From assembly GCA_902783995.1 (NCBI GenBank), contig CACZTG010000007.1, positions 1 to 7,718 on the forward strand: a DNA stretch of 7,718 bases. The letters run 5' to 3'. Shown here piece by piece: positions 6,027 to 7,718 of this stretch. The position numbers were made by a program, and so were the translations under genes. The stretch is from an uncultured Ruminococcus sp. GTDB lineage: Bacteria; Bacillota_A; Clostridia; RUG12999. Numbering within the stretch: the stretch's first letter is position 1; each line of letters opens with the position of its first letter. The notes beneath the pieces were generated by a model. It was not told the origin of the DNA. It saw only the letters and a list, made by a program, of their open reading frames with translations, and searched no databases.

Positions 6027-7718
6027 GTGAGCGGTTTTTTGCCCGTGTGCAAAAAAGATATGACAAGGCTTGGCTGGACGCAGGCGGATTTTATTTTTAT
6101 TTCCGCGGACGCTTACGTTGACCATCCTTCTTTTGCGGCTGCCGTGCTTTCGAGAGTGCTTGAAAAAAACGGTTTTAAAGTCGCGGTAATTGCTCAGCCG
6201 AATGTTAAAAACCTTGAAGATATAAGGCGCTGCGGCGAGCCTCGCCTCGGAGTGCTTATATCGGGCGGAAACATTGATTCCATGGTGGCGCATTACACTG
6301 CCGCAAAGCGCAAAAGGAGCGAGGATTTATATTCACCCGGCGGCAAGGCGGGTAAGCGTCCCGACAGACCGACGATTGTTTATTCAAAGCTTGCGAAAAG
6401 GGCTTTTCCTGATAAGCCTGTCATAATAGGCGGCATTGAGGCAAGCCTCAGAAGGTTTGCCCATTATGATTATTGGAGTGACAGCGTTATGCCGTCAATT
6501 CTTTTTGATTCGGGCGCCGACCTTTTGATTTACGGTATGGGCGAAAGAATACTCAAAGAAACGGCTCTTGCTTTAAACGACGGATACGATGTGAAATCTC
6601 TTACATATATTGATGGCACTGCATATGCGGCGGACGATATTTCATATATTGACGATGCTGTGGTTTTGCCTTCCTTTGAGGAGGTTAAAAGCAGCAAAAA
6701 AGCATATGCAAGGGCGGTTAAAATTCAGTATGAACAGCATGATTATGTTTGCGGCAAAACCGTTGCGCAAAAGCACGGCAGCCGTTTTCTTGTGCAGAAT
6801 AAGCCTGCTGCTCCGCTGTCAAGAAGCGAGCTTGACGGCGTTTTTTCGTTGCCGTTTACCCGGGAAGTTCACCCGATGTACGAAAAAATGGGCGGAGTAC
6901 CGGCAATTGAAGAAGTAAAATTCAGCATAACAAGCTCAAGAGGCTGTTTCGGCTCCTGTAATTTTTGCGCGCTGGCGTTTCATCAGGGCAGAACAGTCCG
7001 GAGCAGAAGCATTAAATCCATTGTTACGGAAGCTGTAAAGCTTACGCATATGCCGGATTTTAAAGGTTATATAAATGATGTCGGCGGTCCGACGGCAAAT
7101 TTCAGGTTTCCGTCCTGTGAAAAACAGCTTACAAAAGGTGTTTGCAAAAACAGGCAGTGTCTTTTTCCCACGCCTTGTAAAAACCTTGAGGTTTCGCATA
7201 CAGAATATGTGCGCTTGCTTCGGGAGCTTCGTGAGATACCGGGTATAAAAAAAGTATTTGTGCGGTCGGGTATTCGCTTTGATTACGTTATGGCGGACAG
7301 CAATAAAACTTTTTTAAATGAGCTTTGCGAGCATCATATAAGCGGACAGCTTAAAGTCGCGCCCGAGCACGTCAGCGATAACGTTTTAAAGCTTATGGGA
7401 AAGCCGAAAAATGATGTTTTCAGAAGTTTTTGCAAGCTTTATAAGGAAACAAACAAAAGGCTCGGAAAAGAGCAGTATCTTGTGCCGTATCTTATGTCGA
7501 GTCATCCCGGCAGCACGCTTGCCGACGCGGTTGAGCTTGCGATGTATCTTAAAAAAGAGGGCATAAACCCTCAGCAGGTGCAGGATTTTTACCCGACCCC
7601 GGGAACGATTTCAACCTGTATGTATTATACGGGCATTGACCCTCGGACGGGACAGCACGTTTATGTGGCAAGAACTGCCGAAGAAAAAGCAATGCAAAGA
7701 GCGCTTTTGCAGTTTAAA
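6027..7718 (+). CDS. ygiQ: YgiQ family radical SAM protein (3' end cut by the window)
   Basis: Member of the widely conserved YgiQ (UPF0313) radical SAM family, whose reaction is not established. It is open for 564 codons from GTG 6027 to the window edge with no stop or frameshift. Clostridial relatives run to about 600-650 residues, so only a short C-terminal part should be missing. The N-terminal domain shows [19 protein letters not shown] and [18 protein letters not shown] (133-150), both hallmarks of the family, and REVHPMYE follows before the core. The radical SAM cluster motif is CX3CX2C at C307, C311 and C314 ([11 protein letters not shown]). A second cysteine group, C364, C373, C378 and C384, follows GGPTANFR. 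Later family blocks are [18 protein letters not shown] and [11 protein letters not shown]. It starts 21 bases after ftsK with its own strong ribosome site, so it probably shares the uppP promoter. It would need a reduced cell and a [4Fe-4S] supply, in keeping with an anaerobe. Confidence 0.95.
   Translation, partial: MSGFLPVCKKDMTRLGWTQADFIFISADAYVDHPSFAAAVLSRVLEKNGFKVAVIAQPNVKNLEDIRRCGEPRLGVLISGGNIDSMVAHYTAAKRKRSEDLYSPGGKAGKRPDRPTIVYSKLAKRAFPDKPVIIGGIEASLRRFAHYDYWSDSVMPSILFDSGADLLIYGMGERILKETALALNDGYDVKSLTYIDGTAYAADDISYIDDAVVLPSFEEVKSSKKAYARAVKIQYEQHDYVCGKTVAQKHGSRFLVQNKPAAPLSRSELDGVFSLPFTREVHPMYEKMGGVPAIEEVKFSITSSRGCFGSCNFCALAFHQGRTVRSRSIKSIVTEAVKLTHMPDFKGYINDVGGPTANFRFPSCEKQLTKGVCKNRQCLFPTPCKNLEVSHTEYVRLLRELREIPGIKKVFVRSGIRFDYVMADSNKTFLNELCEHHISGQLKVAPEHVSDNVLKLMGKPKNDVFRSFCKLYKETNKRLGKEQYLVPYLMSSHPGSTLADAVELAMYLKKEGINPQQVQDFYPTPGTISTCMYYTGIDPRTGQHVYVARTAEEKAMQRALLQFK

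Noticed and set aside
6610..6918. A 102-codon plus-strand frame within ygiQ.
   Set aside because: It is out of frame with a clearly conserved YgiQ sequence, so it is a shadow frame.

Overview
The window looks like chromosomal DNA from an anaerobic low-to-mid GC Firmicute, most likely a gut-type clostridium. This is an inference. It rests on Firmicute-like Shine-Dalgarno sites (AAAGGA, GGGAGGAA), a textbook sigma-A type promoter, two oxygen-sensitive radical SAM enzymes, and proteins that all read as clostridial. All genes lie on the plus strand and are packed tightly. No stretch over 300 bases lacks a gene, and I see no tRNA, rRNA, CRISPR array, insertion sequence or phage gene.

Left block (1-2671). 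An ABC exporter half-transporter enters from the left edge; its reading frame is open to the window boundary, so its true start is probably just outside. Its TGA overlaps the ATG of a PflX-like radical SAM gene (ATGA, 1802-1805). That second gene is full length and in frame to 2671, except for one TAG at 1919-1921. The TAG falls where this family normally has a conserved glutamate, between the N-terminal four-cysteine motif and the radical SAM CX3CX2C motif. This is the most unusual feature here: a recent nonsense mutation, a sequencing error, or amber read-through.

Middle junction (2672-2784). An AT-rich spacer carries a near-consensus promoter (TTGATA, 17 bp, TATAAT, with a TGn extended -10). 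No convincing terminator hairpin precedes it.

Right block (2785-7718). The promoter appears to drive uppP (undecaprenyl-diphosphate phosphatase), then ftsK/spoIIIE (DNA translocase) after 32 bp, then a YgiQ-family radical SAM gene after 21 bp, which starts with GTG and runs off the right edge. The block joins cell-wall lipid-carrier recycling and chromosome segregation with a radical SAM protein of unknown reaction. Most of the window is ordinary housekeeping; the interrupted radical SAM gene deserves the closest look.
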